From contig JALQPE010000059.1 in assembly GCA_030407315.1 (NCBI GenBank), forward strand, positions 62,001 through 126,000: a stretch of DNA of 64,000 nucleotides, in the 5' to 3' direction. Position numbers and translations under genes: made by a program. The notes beneath the pieces were generated by a model that had not been told where the DNA came from, searched no databases, and saw nothing but the letters and a program-made list of their open reading frames with translations. This document shows positions 7,577-17,019 of this stretch, piece by piece. The number at the start of each line of letters is the position of its first letter. Positions within the stretch are counted from its first letter, which is position 1. The DNA comes from Asparagopsis taxiformis. Lineage: Eukaryota > Rhodophyta > Florideophyceae > Bonnemaisoniales > Bonnemaisoniaceae.

Positions 7577-10534
7577 TCACTCGCGTGCGTTATCCTCGCG
7601 GCGCGTGCGTCGGCTCGAAGAACTGCCCGTTGCGCCGCGCGCGCGAGCACGACTTGAAGCCGTGTCTGCTTGGTGATTGCGTCGTCGCTCGGGATTCAGC
7701 ACGCGCACGACGCGCCCGTCTTGCACGCCAAGACGCAAGGGAGGAACGCTGGGACGTGCGGACGCTGCGGCCCCCGCGCGAGCGCGAGTCGTTGGGCGCG
7801 CACCTCCGCGACCAGCCCCGTCGCTTCCCACCGCGACCGATGCATCGCCTCCCCCTTCCGCTCCCTCGTTAAGTCCGCTGACCGACTGCGTCTCGCTGTT
7901 AGACACCACCCCCGCCGCGGACGTTTCGGGCGACCGCTGCACTAAGCCAACGATATCATTCAGCGTCGTACCGAGGCGATGCGTGCGCTCGATCGTATCC
8001 TGGATCCTACGAACGGTCTCCCGTTCACGCGCAGTATACACCCGACGCACCGCCGCAACACGCTCCGCGCCCCGTTGACGTTCGCCCGCGAGGTTCGCTT
8101 CGACATCGCTAAGCGCGCGTTCCGCTCGTTCCTGCGCCGAAGTAGCAGCCTCGCAGCGTTCTTGGAGGGTCGTGATCATCGCGCGATTGCCGCTGGCAGC
8201 CCGTTCGTAATTCGCCACGCGTTCTTGCAAGTCACCGATGTCCTTGTGCATCCGCTCGATCCGCGTCGCGTCTTCCCCGGCCTTGCGCTCTAACGTCGCC
8301 TCGCGTCCAGCCGCGTCCTTAAGTGTCTTCTCAGCCTCGTGCACGAGACTCACCGCTTCGTCGCGCGTTGCGTTCGCTTTGGTAAGGCGCGCCGCAGCGT
8401 CGTCGCGCGCTTGCGCAATCGTCGTCACCCGCGCCAGCGCCTCGTCACGGCTCTGCTCGACCGATGTCAGACGCGCCAGCGCTTCGCTGCGGCCCTCCAC
8501 GGCGGAAGCCATTCGCGCCAAAGCGTCGTCGCGAGCCCCTTCGAGCAACGCCACGCGCGCCAACGCCTCCTCCCGGCCCTTTTCGGCGGCGGCAAGCCGG
8601 TCCCGCAACACGTTCGCGTCTGATTCGGCCAAAACATCACCCGCCTCGTTGACGACGGCCGCCGCGTCACTTTCCGCCACGTTATCAGCCGTTGCGTCGC
8701 CTGCGCCCGTGCGGCTGCCCGCAGCAGCACCGTCACCCGCGCCGCTCTTCGCCGCGCTGCTGACCGCCGCCCCGCCGTCGCCCGCACTGCTGGACGCCGC
8801 AGCCCCGCCGTGGCCGGAAGACGCCGCTTTCAAGGCCTGCAACTCGTTGTAAACCTTCACGTACTCCGCGCGCAGCGCCGCGTCGAGTCGCTCGACGTCG
8901 ATAGGAGCGCGCGGTGGCTCGGAGAAAAGGGAATATCGGCCGTCTCGGAAGCGCCGACGTTCGATCGCCAACAAAGCCGCCATGCCAAGATACTGCGCAT
9001 ACTCGCGCGAATCGGTCGCGCGCATAACGTGCAGTTCGTTAGTTGATAGCGCGGATAACACGGCATCAACGGTAACGACATCGCGCGCTTCTAAATTCGC
9101 AAACGCGTCGCGCGACGGATTGCGCGGCGACTTGAGAAGGAGATGTGGAATTTCAGTATGCCGGTGCACGCCAAGCGAACCATGCGCCCAGTCGACGACG
9201 CCGCGCTCCGCGCTCCAGGGCAACCATTGCCCGCCCTCCTTGAAGTCCATACCAGGCGCGAGATCGAAAACCGGAGTTTCGTCCCACGCGCACGCGCGAT
9301 GCTCCGTCAAGAGACTTTCGAGATGCGCCGCCGTATACGTTCCGCCCCGCACGATCGCCGAAACGCCGACGCGCTCGATTCCCGCGATCAATTTCTCGTT
9401 CAAGCGCAAGAAGCGGCGCTCGACGTAAGCGACGTGAAGCCACGCAGCGGCAACCATCACCACCCACTCGCTCAGAGCGATAGCCCAGAAATACGAACGA
9501 GCCTCGACCGGAACGTCGCGCCCGAGCAATACCGACGGCGCGTAGTGGAACACGCAGGGAAGCGGCACCGACAACGAGTCGGGCGCTTCCGGCCAATCGC
9601 GCGCATCGTAACGCGGGAAGAAAGCGGCGACGCGGTCATCAGGAAACTCGCGAAATTCGATATCGCGATACGTAACGAAGTAGCCCGACGTGCGCCGCAA
9701 ACGCAACTCGCGCCGCGCTTCCGGGCGCATATCCGCGTTAAGGAACCATGGCACGCTCGCCTCCCCTTCGTGCTCGACGTCGTTCCACGGAACGCCGCCG
9801 TCAAGTAAGAAGCCCGCACTGGGCGCCGCGGCCCATGGATCGACTCGCGCAAATTCGTCGCGACGCATCACGCGCAACCGGGCCAGGTGGCGTACGAGTC
9901 GTTCGTCGGCTTCGTCCTCGAGAAAATACGCGTCGCACGGTAAGTTCGCGGGGACCGCCAAGTCGCACGACGCCGATTCGCGCCGCGCGTCCCACACCGC
10001 TTGCGCGTCCTTGTGGCCGGGTAACACGGCATAGCGCGATACGTCAGCGATGCGCGTCCATTGAAAGCGCTGCGGGAAGAAGTGGCGACGGCCCAACTCC
10101 GCCCACGTCGGCATAGGGCGTGGCATAAATCGGAACGCGATCGGGTCGTCGTAGCGCGCGCGCGGAATCGACTCGGGAGCGTCTTGCGCGGCCGACGGAA
10201 GCGAAACGGACGCAGGCGCAGGAACCGAACGAAGCGGGACGCCGCTCCCAGAACGCGCAGCAGATGCAGAAGTTGGAGTCGCGGTCGCATCCACCGTGGC
10301 GACAACATCAGACGACGCAACGACGCCACTGCCGCCACGGCCGCTCGCGGTTACGGGTACGGTTGAAGAGGATGCTTGCGCCATGGACATGTAATAGGGA
10401 CTCTCCGGGCTTGAAAGAGAAGGAAACGCGATACGCGCAGGGCGAGGAGACGCGTTCGTGGGCGTCGACGGTTCGTCGCGAGACGCAGCGCCGGCGCGAA
10501 GCCAACTCGGCAGAGCGTTATTATCGCGCGACAT
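7577..10534 (-). CDS. Antisense 985-residue protein inside element 1 (unknown function)
   Basis: Not recognised. It is an uninterrupted ORF opposite to gag-pol, between pol and the 3' LTR. Seen: a Ser/Ala/Pro-rich N-terminus (1-125); an aromatic-rich region that reads like a folded domain (about 126-565), with one hydrophobic stretch at 349-371; a Gly/Ala/Ser linker (570-640); then a coiled coil (about 641-865) containing six exact 14-residue units with Arg at 654, 668, 682, 696, 710 and 724. The C-terminus is basic. The start is ATG at 10534, preceded on its own strand by a pyrimidine-rich leader. Codon and CpG style match element 1, so it is part of the element. Maize Grande elements carry an antisense gene at the same place (established); relatedness is untested. 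No signal peptide is visible. Confidence 0.72.
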   Translation of the reverse strand: MSRDNNALPSWLRAGAASRDEPSTPTNASPRPARIAFPSLSSPESPYYMSMAQASSSTVPVTASGRGGSGVVASSDVVATVDATATPTSASAARSGSGVPLRSVPAPASVSLPSAAQDAPESIPRARYDDPIAFRFMPRPMPTWAELGRRHFFPQRFQWTRIADVSRYAVLPGHKDAQAVWDARRESASCDLAVPANLPCDAYFLEDEADERLVRHLARLRVMRRDEFARVDPWAAAPSAGFLLDGGVPWNDVEHEGEASVPWFLNADMRPEARRELRLRRTSGYFVTYRDIEFREFPDDRVAAFFPRYDARDWPEAPDSLSVPLPCVFHYAPSVLLGRDVPVEARSYFWAIALSEWVVMVAAAWLHVAYVERRFLRLNEKLIAGIERVGVSAIVRGGTYTAAHLESLLTEHRACAWDETPVFDLAPGMDFKEGGQWLPWSAERGVVDWAHGSLGVHRHTEIPHLLLKSPRNPSRDAFANLEARDVVTVDAVLSALSTNELHVMRATDSREYAQYLGMAALLAIERRRFRDGRYSLFSEPPRAPIDVERLDAALRAEYVKVYNELQALKAASSGHGGAAASSSAGDGGAAVSSAAKSGAGDGAAAGSRTGAGDATADNVAESDAAAVVNEAGDVLAESDANVLRDRLAAAEKGREEALARVALLEGARDDALARMASAVEGRSEALARLTSVEQSRDEALARVTTIAQARDDAAARLTKANATRDEAVSLVHEAEKTLKDAAGREATLERKAGEDATRIERMHKDIGDLQERVANYERAASGNRAMITTLQERCEAATSAQERAERALSDVEANLAGERQRGAERVAAVRRVYTARERETVRRIQDTIERTHRLGTTLNDIVGLVQRSPETSAAGVVSNSETQSVSGLNEGAEGGGDASVAVGSDGAGRGGARPTTRARAGAAASARPSVPPLRLGVQDGRVVRVLNPERRRNHQADTASSRARARGATGSSSSRRTRREDNARE

Positions 10535-10577
10535 TACGAAGCGCGAGTGCGTGTAGCGTTAACGGAGCGAGCGCGCG

Positions 10578-10650
10578 CGGAATGGAGACAGAAGGATGGA
10601 AGAGAAGCAGAAGATTGGAAGAGGAGAAGAAGACAGAAGAGAGCTGAAGG
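10578..10650 (-). promoter_or_regulatory. Pyrimidine-rich leader/promoter tract of the antisense gene
   Basis: About 70 bases are almost purely purine on the plus strand (pyrimidine on the minus strand), starting about 45 bases upstream of the antisense ATG. CT-rich tracts are common at transcription starts and 5' leaders of compact genomes. It could alternatively be a second polypurine primer site for plus-strand DNA synthesis. Function is inferred. Confidence 0.4.
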
Positions 10651-10695
10651 TGTGCACGAGAACGTTACGCGCGAGGACGCGCTGTGGAGTTAGTC

Positions 10696-10703
10696 GGGGG
10701 GAG
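10696..10703 (+). other. Polypurine tract of element 1
   Basis: GGGGGGAG lies immediately before the LTR start TGTGGCGCAATTT. This is the expected position and composition of the plus-strand primer for reverse transcription. Confidence 0.7.
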
Positions 10704-11458
10704 TGTGGCGCAATTTAAGTTGGTCGATGGAACCGATGCGAGCGCGCGCGTTTACGTTAGTCCGCAAGCATCCGTTTGAGTTAGTTTAGTAAGCGAGCGT
10801 ACGCGTGGCGCCTTGATTACGTGTCACGGAGCGTCAATGCGAGCGCGTGCGCGCGTACGTTGCCACGAAACCGCGAGCCGCGCCACGTGTAGCGATTTCC
10901 GCGAATTTCCCTTTATTTCCCTTTTTTGGGTTTTTTATGACGAAAGTCTTTTTCCCAAATATTTCCCTTTTTGCGTGCGAGCGTGCGGCCGCCGCCGGCC
11001 GGCCACACAAGGACAGCCTGTCCCAAGTAAGTTAGCTATTAGTGGTCGCATGGCTTCGCACCCTACCAATAAACAGTCAGCACTTTCGCAGCTACGAGTT
11101 AAGCGTTGAGCGCGTCGCGAGGAACGATTGCGTTACAACGTTGCGTGCGGATTGCTCACGATCGCCGACATACGTGCGCGCGCGCCGCGTTTACCGACTG
11201 TCGAATTGCGTCGCACCGCGAGACCGCGCGTTGCGTCGCCTACCGCTAGGCCAGGGATTTACGACCCCTGCGTGGATCGTGTTGAGCTCGAGTTTACTCG
11301 GTGATCTCCCCCTGAGATCACGGCTTGCGCCGGCCCGCGAATCCCGTGTTGCGATCGACCCTGCGCGTTCCGCCGTTGTACCACCCGTTCGCCAGCGCGA
11401 CCGAGCGACGTGCGAAACGCAAGTTCACGAGCGCGTTACGGTTCAACACGCCCTGACA
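10704..11458 (+). repeat. 3' LTR of element 1 (about 755 bp)
   Basis: Starts TGTGGCGCAAT directly after the polypurine tract and ends CCCTGACA, giving TGT...ACA ends. The start matches element 2's LTR start (TGTAGTGCAAT) at 9 of 11 positions. It contains an AT-rich island at about 10895-10972 with four TTTCCC copies, a candidate promoter/polyadenylation region inside an otherwise CpG-rich LTR. The right end abuts element 2 integrase sequence. The left copy is off-window, so the boundary cannot be proved by comparison here. Confidence 0.75.
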
Positions 11459-12995
11459 AGGCAAGCGATTCTAGAACTCTCTTAGTGACCGCCATCCCGG
11501 CTGGTCCTACAAGTATGAGGTCGAAGGGTGTAGTTCCCGTTGTGCGATGCACGTGCGTGTTGTACGCATAGGTTAACGCTGATGCGTAGACATCCCAGTC
11601 GTCCTGGTTATCATTGACGTAATTACGTAGCATGCTCAATAGAGTACGGTTATACCGTTCGACTTGCCCATTTGTCTGGGGATGGTATGCCGTCGTGAAG
11701 ACGTTCTTCGTTCCTAACTGGAGGCAGACAGCCTGGAAGAACTTCGACGCAAATTGCGGACCGTTATCGGATAGTAATGTCCGTGGAGGACCATACTTAA
11801 ACACCCAATGTGTACAGAAGGCTACTGCCACATGGTAAGCCGTAATGCTTCGCAGCGGAACCACCTGGGTTAGCTTGGTAAAGCGACACGAAATCACCAG
11901 TAGGTGCACGTTACCTTTCTTGGTACGAGGTAGAGGACCGAGGAGGTCAATTGCAACGTCATCCAATGGTGTGGTAGCTGGGAACAGCTGGAGGGTACTC
12001 GCATGTTTGCGCAACCGTAATCGGTTTCTCGCACACGCTGAACAGCGTTCAACCGTTCCGGTTATGTCCGCAGCCATTTCAGGCCAGTAGTAAGATAGGC
12101 GCATCGTGTCGTACATGCGGTTCTGACCAGGATGTCCTGCCAATATGCCGTGGTGGCACATCGTCAATAGACGTTGCCGTAAGGCTTTAGGGACTACGAT
12201 TTGGGATGACCCATCCAGTCTGGAATTCCTACAAAGGACACCGTCTTCATCTTCGAAGAAGAGAGAGTCAGACTTCTGCGAGGCCAGGGCCTGTTGACAG
12301 AAGTCGTCCGTTCGTTGCTCTTCGAGCCACTCTTGGAGAGTTATCGGGCTGAAGCTTTCCGTTCGCGGATGAGTTGTCAAGACGGGTGTACCGTTGCGAT
12401 TAGGCGCCTCCTTGGCGTGGTCTCTTGCTAGAGAAAGGTCGTAGAACCAAACATCTGTGTCATCATCCAAGGATGTTTCACCTTGCGGTGCGTGCGTGGC
12501 CAACAGAGTTGGTATTTCATCGTCAATAGTGACGGGCGTCTCGCCGTTAGTTTCAACACGCGAAAGGGCTTCTGGTAGTTGGTGAACCCTACCGGGTCGG
12601 TAGACTATTTGATAGTCGAATTCCGCAAGGCGGAGGCGCCAACGGCATAGTCTCCCTGAAGGGTCATTGATATTCATAAGCCAACGCAGCGCGTTATGGT
12701 CCGTCCGGACTACAAACTTTGTTTGCTCCAAGTATGGACGTAGGATAGTGACAGCCCATACGACGGCTAGACACTCACGCTCCGTAGGGGAGTAACCTCT
12801 TTCAGGTTTAGTCAAGGTCCGCGACCAATAGCCAATTGGCTTGAGATCGTTCTCTTCCCCTTGCTGCTGAAGCAGTGCGCATCCTATTTGGTATGCGGAA
12901 GCGTCCGTGTCTACGGTGTAGGGTTGACCCAACTTGGGTAGAGCCAGTATCGGCGGCTTGGTCATGACCTCTTTGAGAGCGTTGAACGCGCGGCG
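11436..12995 (-). pseudogene. pol: Pol of element 2, downstream part: RNase H and truncated integrase
   Basis: Continues the same frame as the upstream pol segment after an internal TAA (12996-12998). It starts in the RAFNALKE segment that precedes RNase H; ATG at 12965 is only the first internal Met. It contains RNase H (DTDAS, TERECLAVVWA, TDHNALRW, EALSR), the integrase zinc-binding region (ending CSACARN) and a full DDE core (IDLLGPLP, LLSDNGPQF, NGQVERYN). The frame leaves element 2 at 11459 and ends seven codons inside element 1's LTR. The integrase C-terminal domain and any chromodomain are missing. Confidence 0.88.
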
Positions 12996-15017
12996 TTAGT
13001 CCTCGGTAGGAGGTTCTTTCCCGAATTTAGGGAGGCTGTCTTTGGTCAGCATTTCGTTCAAGGGGTGCGCAATTGCGGCATACCCTTTGATGAATCGTCG
13101 AAAGACGCCACAGCTTCCGAGGAAGGATCGCATTTGCGTAGGCGTTTGCGGAAAGATCGCGTCAGCGATAGCCGAAGTGGCGTTCTGTGCAACAGCTAGC
13201 TTTCCTGGCATCACGACATGCCCCAGGTAATCAACCTTCTTTTCGAAGAAATGACACTTTGTCAACTTCAGGGTGACACCTGCTTCCCGTAGGAGGGAGA
13301 GTACTTGGTCCACATGGTGGAGATGTTCGGCCTCGTCCCGAGAGAAAACGATTACATCGTCTAGGTAAATCAGACAGGTCTGCCAGCGAACGCTGCTAAG
13401 AATAATGTCGATGGCACGTTGGAACGTTGCCGGAGCATTCTTTAAGCCAAAAGGCAAACGCTTGAAGCGATAGGTCCCCAAGTGGGAGGTGAATGCCGTT
13501 TTGTCACGGTCGTCCTGTGCAACAGGGATCTGCCAATAGCCAGAATTACAATCCAATGTGGTGAATACCTGAGCATCTCCGAGGGAGTCAATACAATCAT
13601 CCATTCGTGGAAGGGGGTACACATCATTGACAGTTATGTCGTTAAGACCCCTGTAGTCGACGCAAAAGCGTAATTTACCATCCTTCTTCGGGACAAGAAC
13701 CACTGGGCTAGCCCATTCGGAGGTCGACGGTTCGATCACTCCTTTTTCCAGCATGCTGGTTATTTCCTTACGGGCAATCTCTCGGCGAGCGGGTCCCATC
13801 CGGTAGGGTTGTTGCCGTCTAGGCTTGCTCCCTTCGACTATGTCGATTCGGTGTTCCGTAGCGCGGATGTCCCCTAGGGATCCATCCCACATAGACTCGT
13901 GTCGAGATAGCATGCTAAGGATGCGTTCCCTCAACGGGATTTGACCAAGGTGGTCCAGAGAGACTTCTTGCTTCCAGCTTGATGGTTGGGTGGCCTCGGC
14001 CTCTTGCTCCTGAGGGAGAGTAGTCACCATAGTGGAGGCCTCTTGGGAGGAAGTGGTAGAACGGCTGAGAGCCATGGGGCGCATTGGCCGTTCGGGTGCC
14101 CGATGGGCATAGCCTATGATTGTCCCTTTAGGGAGGTACTTGTCGGAGGTACCGAAGTTAGTTAATATAGTCAGGAATTCCTGTCGCGGGATGACTTCCG
14201 CAACCCCATTCGGGATAGAGACACGATGTCGGTGAAGGATCCGATCTCTCGGTGAGAGTATACTCAAGCCGCCACCGGCGCATACAACAGTAGTTGTTAC
14301 TTGACTCCGCGGAGGAACATTCACACTTTGTGACAACCGAATGCCATGAGGCTGGCGGTCTAAGTTAATCCCATTAGAGGGTCGCGAGGCATCCACGTAG
14401 CACGAAAGGGTGGGGGATGTTTTACGCGTAGGCGACATCACTAGGATAGCTATCGACCCGCCGTCGTGAATATCAATTCGTTGGGCCCGGCACCTAATTG
14501 CGTCTACGTGGGTATTCATTGCCCCAGTTCCCAAGATGAGGGGTACGGCCAACTTAGGCGCGACGAAGAATTCTTCCTCAAAGGACTTGTGGCCTAACTG
14601 TAAGGACAGTTTTATCTTGCCTTTTATCCGAAGAGGATTGCCGTTAGCATCGGCCAGTTGCGGAACTTTCCCCGTAGGGACTTGGAATTGTTCCCAATTT
14701 TGGGGTAAGCTCCTTTCATGGATGACCGATGGTCCGGACCCGGTGTCCATCACCATACGCATAGGCGTGAGAATTGACGGATCGAGTCCGATGGAACCCA
14801 TTACTACGTAATGGGCGGCCTTAAGCAGGCATGAGGCTTTCGGCCTTGAGGTTCGAGTCCCTGTGGGGGAACCCGAAGGGGTTGGTGTCTGGGAAAGACT
14901 TTGGTCCCTAGAGGGAGTTGCAGCCTTTTCCTGCGGAGGTGGTTGTGGTGAGATGTCCACCGCGTAGCGTAATCGCTCCACCTCCTGACGGGAGTGCGAC
15001 ACCTCACTCCCCGTCAT
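12996..15017 (-). pseudogene. pol: Pol of element 2, upstream part: protease and reverse transcriptase
   Basis: 673 codons from ATG 15017 to an internal TAA. It holds an aspartic protease motif DTGSGPSVI and RT with FVPKKDGKLRFCVDYRGLN-like fingers, LDCNSGYWQ and the YLDD box. The premature TAA replaces a residue that is Gln in element 1 (context ..Q-x-RAF), consistent with a CAA to TAA transition. The start codon overlaps the gag stop as TGATG, a stop-restart arrangement in the same -1 frame relation as in element 1. No canonical slippery heptamer precedes it. Confidence 0.88.
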
Positions 15018-16942
15018 CAGTTTTCCGACGACGTGTCGGAGTCGTCGGAGGTTTCCAAGGCGTCGGCAACGTCTTGAGCCGTTACGGAAGATCCGTTACG
15101 TTCTAAAACGCCTCGCCTCAGAGGGCCCAATTTGGGATGATTTTCGTCATCGGCGAACGCAACCATGCGTGTTGGAGGGTTTGACCGTTGGAGTACGGCT
15201 TTAGGGTAATCCCTTTTTCGGTTGAACCGATTGGACTGGCGCTGTTGGCGGCGCATAACCTGCTCCGGTTCTTGCTGGTAAGCATAGTTCGCAAAGGCGA
15301 AGTAAGTTCCCACTGAGGGTGGTAGGTAAGGACAAGTGTATAGCACATGCCCCGGTTGGCGACAGCCAGAGCATCTCCAAGCAACAGCCCCTTCGGGGAT
15401 CATACTCTCAGCGAGTTTAAGATGTTCTCCCGTTAGGGTAGGGGCCTGCATTGGCGCGCCCATTGGGTTCCCGGTAGGGGAAGGTAAGGTCGGCGGCGGG
15501 GTCCGCGGTATCACAGCCGGTTCTCCGGGTACGGTAGCGAGCAACGCTTTGCGTTTCCGGTCCGCGATTTCCCGAGTAGGGTAAGCCTTAGGTTTCGCGG
15601 GTAGCGATGCTCGTAAAGAGTCCCCGAGTCCTTTAGCAAGGTTACGGACAGCAAGAAAATCTTCTCCGCCACTGCGGCCTATAGTCACCTTGACGGTGTG
15701 TTTAACCTCTGGGCGTAGGCCCTTGAGATAATAGTTGACCAAGTCTCTTTCCGAGAAGACGTTCGCACACAGGAGTGCAGCGTCCTGCAGTCTTTCTGCG
15801 TATGCAGCTTCGTCTTCATCCTGCCCTTGCCGTATACGCGTTACTGCGTCATATGCGTCCGCTAGGACATTGTCCGTCGCGTAGCGCGCCAGAAGGGCGT
15901 TAACGGCTTGAGGCCAAGTGATCTGCTGGTGCAGGTGGTTGAGAAGCTTGCGCTTTCGCGCCTCAGCGGCGATAAACCGTTGAGGTTCTCCTTCCAGGAA
16001 ATACTTGAGTAACTTGGTAGCTTCTCCCTCCGAGACTCCGCATGAATCACATGCATCTTAAAATTCCGCGAGGAACCGGAGGATATCGATGGGTTCCGTA
16101 CCATCGAACGGCGTGAATGACGCGTTGAAATTACGGATCTTCTCCGTTAGCTTATACAAGCTTCTTGATTTACCCATTGGGGTATCGGTCGTTAGGGACT
16201 TGTTCTTGAGTCGGTAGTACCGATAGGAGACCACTAGGTCGAACGCGGGTTCGCGGGCCTTCAAAGGCACTAAGCCTTCCTCAAGAGGTCCTTCTTCATC
16301 ATCCCACGAGGGGTTTTCCGGTGCAGATCCGGTGGCACGAGTGTGCTGTCTCGTGCGAGAGATATTCCCTGTTTGGGATAGTGATTCGGCGAGGGCGTCG
16401 ACACGGTCCGACAGGTGTCGGGTTGCTTCTGCGACTTGATCCAATCGGGGATCTTCTTCTTCCCCCCTACCGGATGTAGGGTCAGGAAAGTCAGCCGATC
16501 GGATGCGGCGAGCAGGAAACTCCTGTTGCCCTAATGGACTGGCACTAAAGCCGTGAATCGAAAGCTCCTCCAGACGAGTTTCCAAAAGGGATACGCGTTT
16601 AGCGAATTCGGCTTTGACCTGATTCCAGGTTTCCGCTAGGAACTCGGCGTCCCGATCTTGGGTGGCTTCTCGGCTGGCGGCCATCAGCTTTGGCTCGACC
16701 AGTTCCATGACGGTTTCGACCGTAGCGTCTACGATTTCCGCCCTGCGGTCTTGAACAGTCTTCTCGACGACGGTGCTGAATTCAGCCTTGAACTCTTCCA
16801 ACCGTTCGTTGAAGATTCGGTCGGCTCGGTCTTGCAGGGTGTTAATCACCACGCCTTCTTCGGCGATCAGATCCGAATCGGATAAGTCGCTGGCAGGCGC
16901 TATGTCCTCACTAGAGGGTCCCGCTGTAGGGTTACGAGGCAT
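15017..16942 (-). pseudogene. gag: Gag of element 2 with one internal stop
   Basis: ATG at 16942; TAA at 16060-16058 breaks the frame after FLAEF, and the same frame then stays open to TGA at 15019-15017. Residues after the break (ACDSCGVSEGEA..) align with element 1 Gag (ACDDTGVSEGAA..), so this is one gene with a nonsense mutation at a position that is Lys in element 1. The N-terminal half is acidic and helical; the C-terminal half has a CCHC knuckle (CSGCRQPGHVLYTC) followed by an acidic Ser/Asp tail. Confidence 0.87.
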
Positions 16943-16998
16943 CGTGAAGATGATTGTGAAGGAAAATTTCTCTCAAAGAGACTTACCCGAGGGTACAA

Positions 16999-17018
16999 GG
17001 TTCTAGGTCGAGAGACCA
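16999..17018 (-). other. Candidate primer-binding site of element 2
   Basis: On the minus strand, one base after the LTR end CTACA, the sequence reads TGGTCTCTCGACCTAGAACC. It starts with TGG, the complement of a tRNA CCA end, at the expected place. The rest does not fit a canonical T-arm, so the primer tRNA is unidentified. Confidence 0.5.
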
Positions 17019-17019
17019 A

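Larger units (their letters stand above)
1..11458 (+). mobile_element. Ty3/Gypsy chromodomain LTR retrotransposon (element 1), 5' LTR off-window
   Basis: Seen: gag, pol (protease, RT, RNase H, integrase, chromodomain), a repeat-rich spacer, a long antisense ORF, a polypurine tract and a terminal LTR ending in CA. The order PR-RT-RH-IN and the C-terminal chromodomain place it among Ty3/Gypsy chromoviruses. The left LTR must precede position 1. Its right end falls inside the integrase reading frame of element 2, so it is the younger, nested insertion. The sequence is unusually rich in CG dinucleotides (recurrent GCGCGA), unlike element 2 and the host genes. The right boundary rests on TGT...ACA ends, a polypurine tract at the LTR start and similarity to element 2's LTR start. 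Confidence 0.88.

Noticed and set aside
10578..10650. Long purine-rich run as the polypurine tract of element 1
   Set aside because: No TG start follows it directly; GGGGGGAG at 10696-10703 abuts TGTGGCGCAAT, which matches element 2's LTR start. An LTR start at 10822 (TGTCACGG) was dropped for the same reason.
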